This document shows, piece after piece, positions 63,419-64,000 of a stretch of 64,000 nt of DNA (position 1 is the first letter of the stretch; each line of letters opens with the position of its first letter). Position numbers and translations under genes: made by a program. This DNA comes from Flexivirga endophytica (GTDB taxonomy: Bacteria > Actinomycetota > Actinomycetes > Actinomycetales > Dermatophilaceae): the NCBI RefSeq assembly GCF_014640635.1, contig NZ_BMHI01000001.1:744001-808000 (forward strand), read 5' to 3'. The notes under the pieces are model-generated. The model worked only from the letters and a program-made list of their open reading frames with translations, was not told the origin of the DNA and searched no databases.

Positions 63419-64000
63419 ATGACTGATCTACCCACTCCCTCGACCACGAAGCCGGTTCCCGGTCAGCTGACGTTCAGCGCACCCCGTCGCGGCAAGCCGC
63501 CGCAGCACCTTGCCGACTTCGACGAGGCCGGCCGCAAGGAAGCGGTCGAAGCGTTGGGACACAAGGGGTTTCGGGCCAAGCAGTTGTCGACCCACTATTT
63601 CGAGCACTTCGTGGACGACGCGGAGCAGATGACCGATCTGCCCGCTGCCGGACGCACCGAGCTGGTCGATGCGATGCTGCCGAAGCTGCTGACGTCGGTG
63701 CGCACCCTCAACGCCGACGACGGGCGGACCGTCAAGCAGGTGTGGCGGCTCTTCGACGGCGCACTGGTCGAGTCGGTGCTGATGCGTTATCCCGGTCGCG
63801 TGACGATGTGCATCTCCAGCCAGGCCGGTTGCGGCATGAACTGCCCCTTCTGCGCCACCGGCCAGGAGGGCCTGACTCGCAACCTGACGACGGCCGAGAT
63901 CGTCGAGCAGGTCGTGGCAGGCGCCCGGATGTTGCGCGAGGGCGCGGTCGCCGGTGGTGATGACGAGTCGCGGGAGACACCGCTGCGCGTCTCCAACGTC
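63419..64000 (+). CDS. rlmN: dual-specificity RNA methyltransferase RlmN, 3' end outside window
   Basis: 194 codons are present and the frame is open at the window edge. RlmN is a radical-SAM enzyme that makes m2A2503 in 23S rRNA and m2A37 in tRNAs. The radical-SAM cluster motif is CGMNCPFC near residues 138-145 (CxxxCxxC), preceded by MCISSQAG; an N-terminal helical domain has [13 protein letters not shown] near 48. The stop of cdsA is one base upstream of the ATG. The C-terminal part, with the second catalytic Cys, is outside. Confidence 0.95.
   Translation, partial: MTDLPTPSTTKPVPGQLTFSAPRRGKPPQHLADFDEAGRKEAVEALGHKGFRAKQLSTHYFEHFVDDAEQMTDLPAAGRTELVDAMLPKLLTSVRTLNADDGRTVKQVWRLFDGALVESVLMRYPGRVTMCISSQAGCGMNCPFCATGQEGLTRNLTTAEIVEQVVAGARMLREGAVAGGDDESRETPLRVSNV

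Overview
The window is chromosomal DNA of a high-GC actinobacterium. By eye it is about two-thirds G+C, with many GTG starts, 4-base stop/start overlaps and near-universal G/C at third codon positions. The order rpsP-khpA, rimM-trmD, rplS-lepB-rnhB-DUF2469, yraN-comM-dprA-xerC-M23, rpsB-tsf, pyrH-frr-cdsA-rlmN is the actinobacterial translation/envelope backbone. Gene content (GlxR/Crp-type site, RamB-like regulator, DUF3152, DUF2469) fits Micrococcales, perhaps a Dermacoccaceae/Intrasporangiaceae relative; the genus is inference. No rRNA, tRNA, CRISPR array, transposase or prophage was recognised.

Layout. 0-2.3 kb: 3' part of a TetR regulator and a CPA1 Na+/H+ antiporter broken by an in-frame amber codon. 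2.4-7.4 kb: glyoxylate shunt (malate synthase aceB, isocitrate lyase aceA) with a divergent RamB-like regulator. 7.5-14.5 kb: a fused four-domain ABC exporter and a proVWX-type osmoprotectant importer. 14.7-16 kb: a lipoprotein serpin. 16-24.8 kb: rpsP-khpA, then a GalNAc/amino-sugar catabolic island (DeoR regulator, aldolase, PfkB kinase, ROK kinase, AgaS, NagA), then rimM and a TrmD-acetyltransferase fusion. 24.8-30.3 kb: a DUF5107/TPR protein divergent from an NgcEFG-like sugar ABC importer. 30.5-34.4 kb: rplS, three tandem signal peptidases, rnhB, DUF2469. 34.5-36.3 kb: SSS symporter plus DUF3311 partner. 36.6-42.4 kb: yraN, comM, dprA, xerC, a DUF3152 protease-like protein, an M23 peptidase. 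42.7-47.5 kb: ECF sigma/anti-sigma, beta-propeller protein, YcnI-like copper protein, aminotransferase. 47.8-49.7 kb: rpsB-tsf. 49.8-60.9 kb: cytoplasmic glycosidase, LytS/LytTR two-component system, ActP-type symporter, SatP, acetyl-CoA synthetase, GH38 mannosidase. 61-64 kb: pyrH, frr, cdsA and the 5' part of rlmN.

Function. Acetate metabolism is represented twice (uptake and activation at 53-58 kb, glyoxylate shunt at 2.4-5.7 kb). Amino-sugar use is nearly complete from import (NgcEFG-like) to triose phosphates (ROK kinase, NagA, AgaS, PfkB, aldolase). These carbon-use islands are inserted between normally adjacent core genes.

The most unusual signal is not a gene. An 8-base word, GTATGNCG (reverse complement CGNCATAC), occurs about 87 times by hand count, roughly one per 0.7 kb, on both strands equally, in all reading frames, and sometimes as inverted pairs in terminator-like hairpins. 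This distribution resembles the DNA-uptake sequences of Neisseria and Pasteurellaceae; I know of no such system described in actinobacteria.
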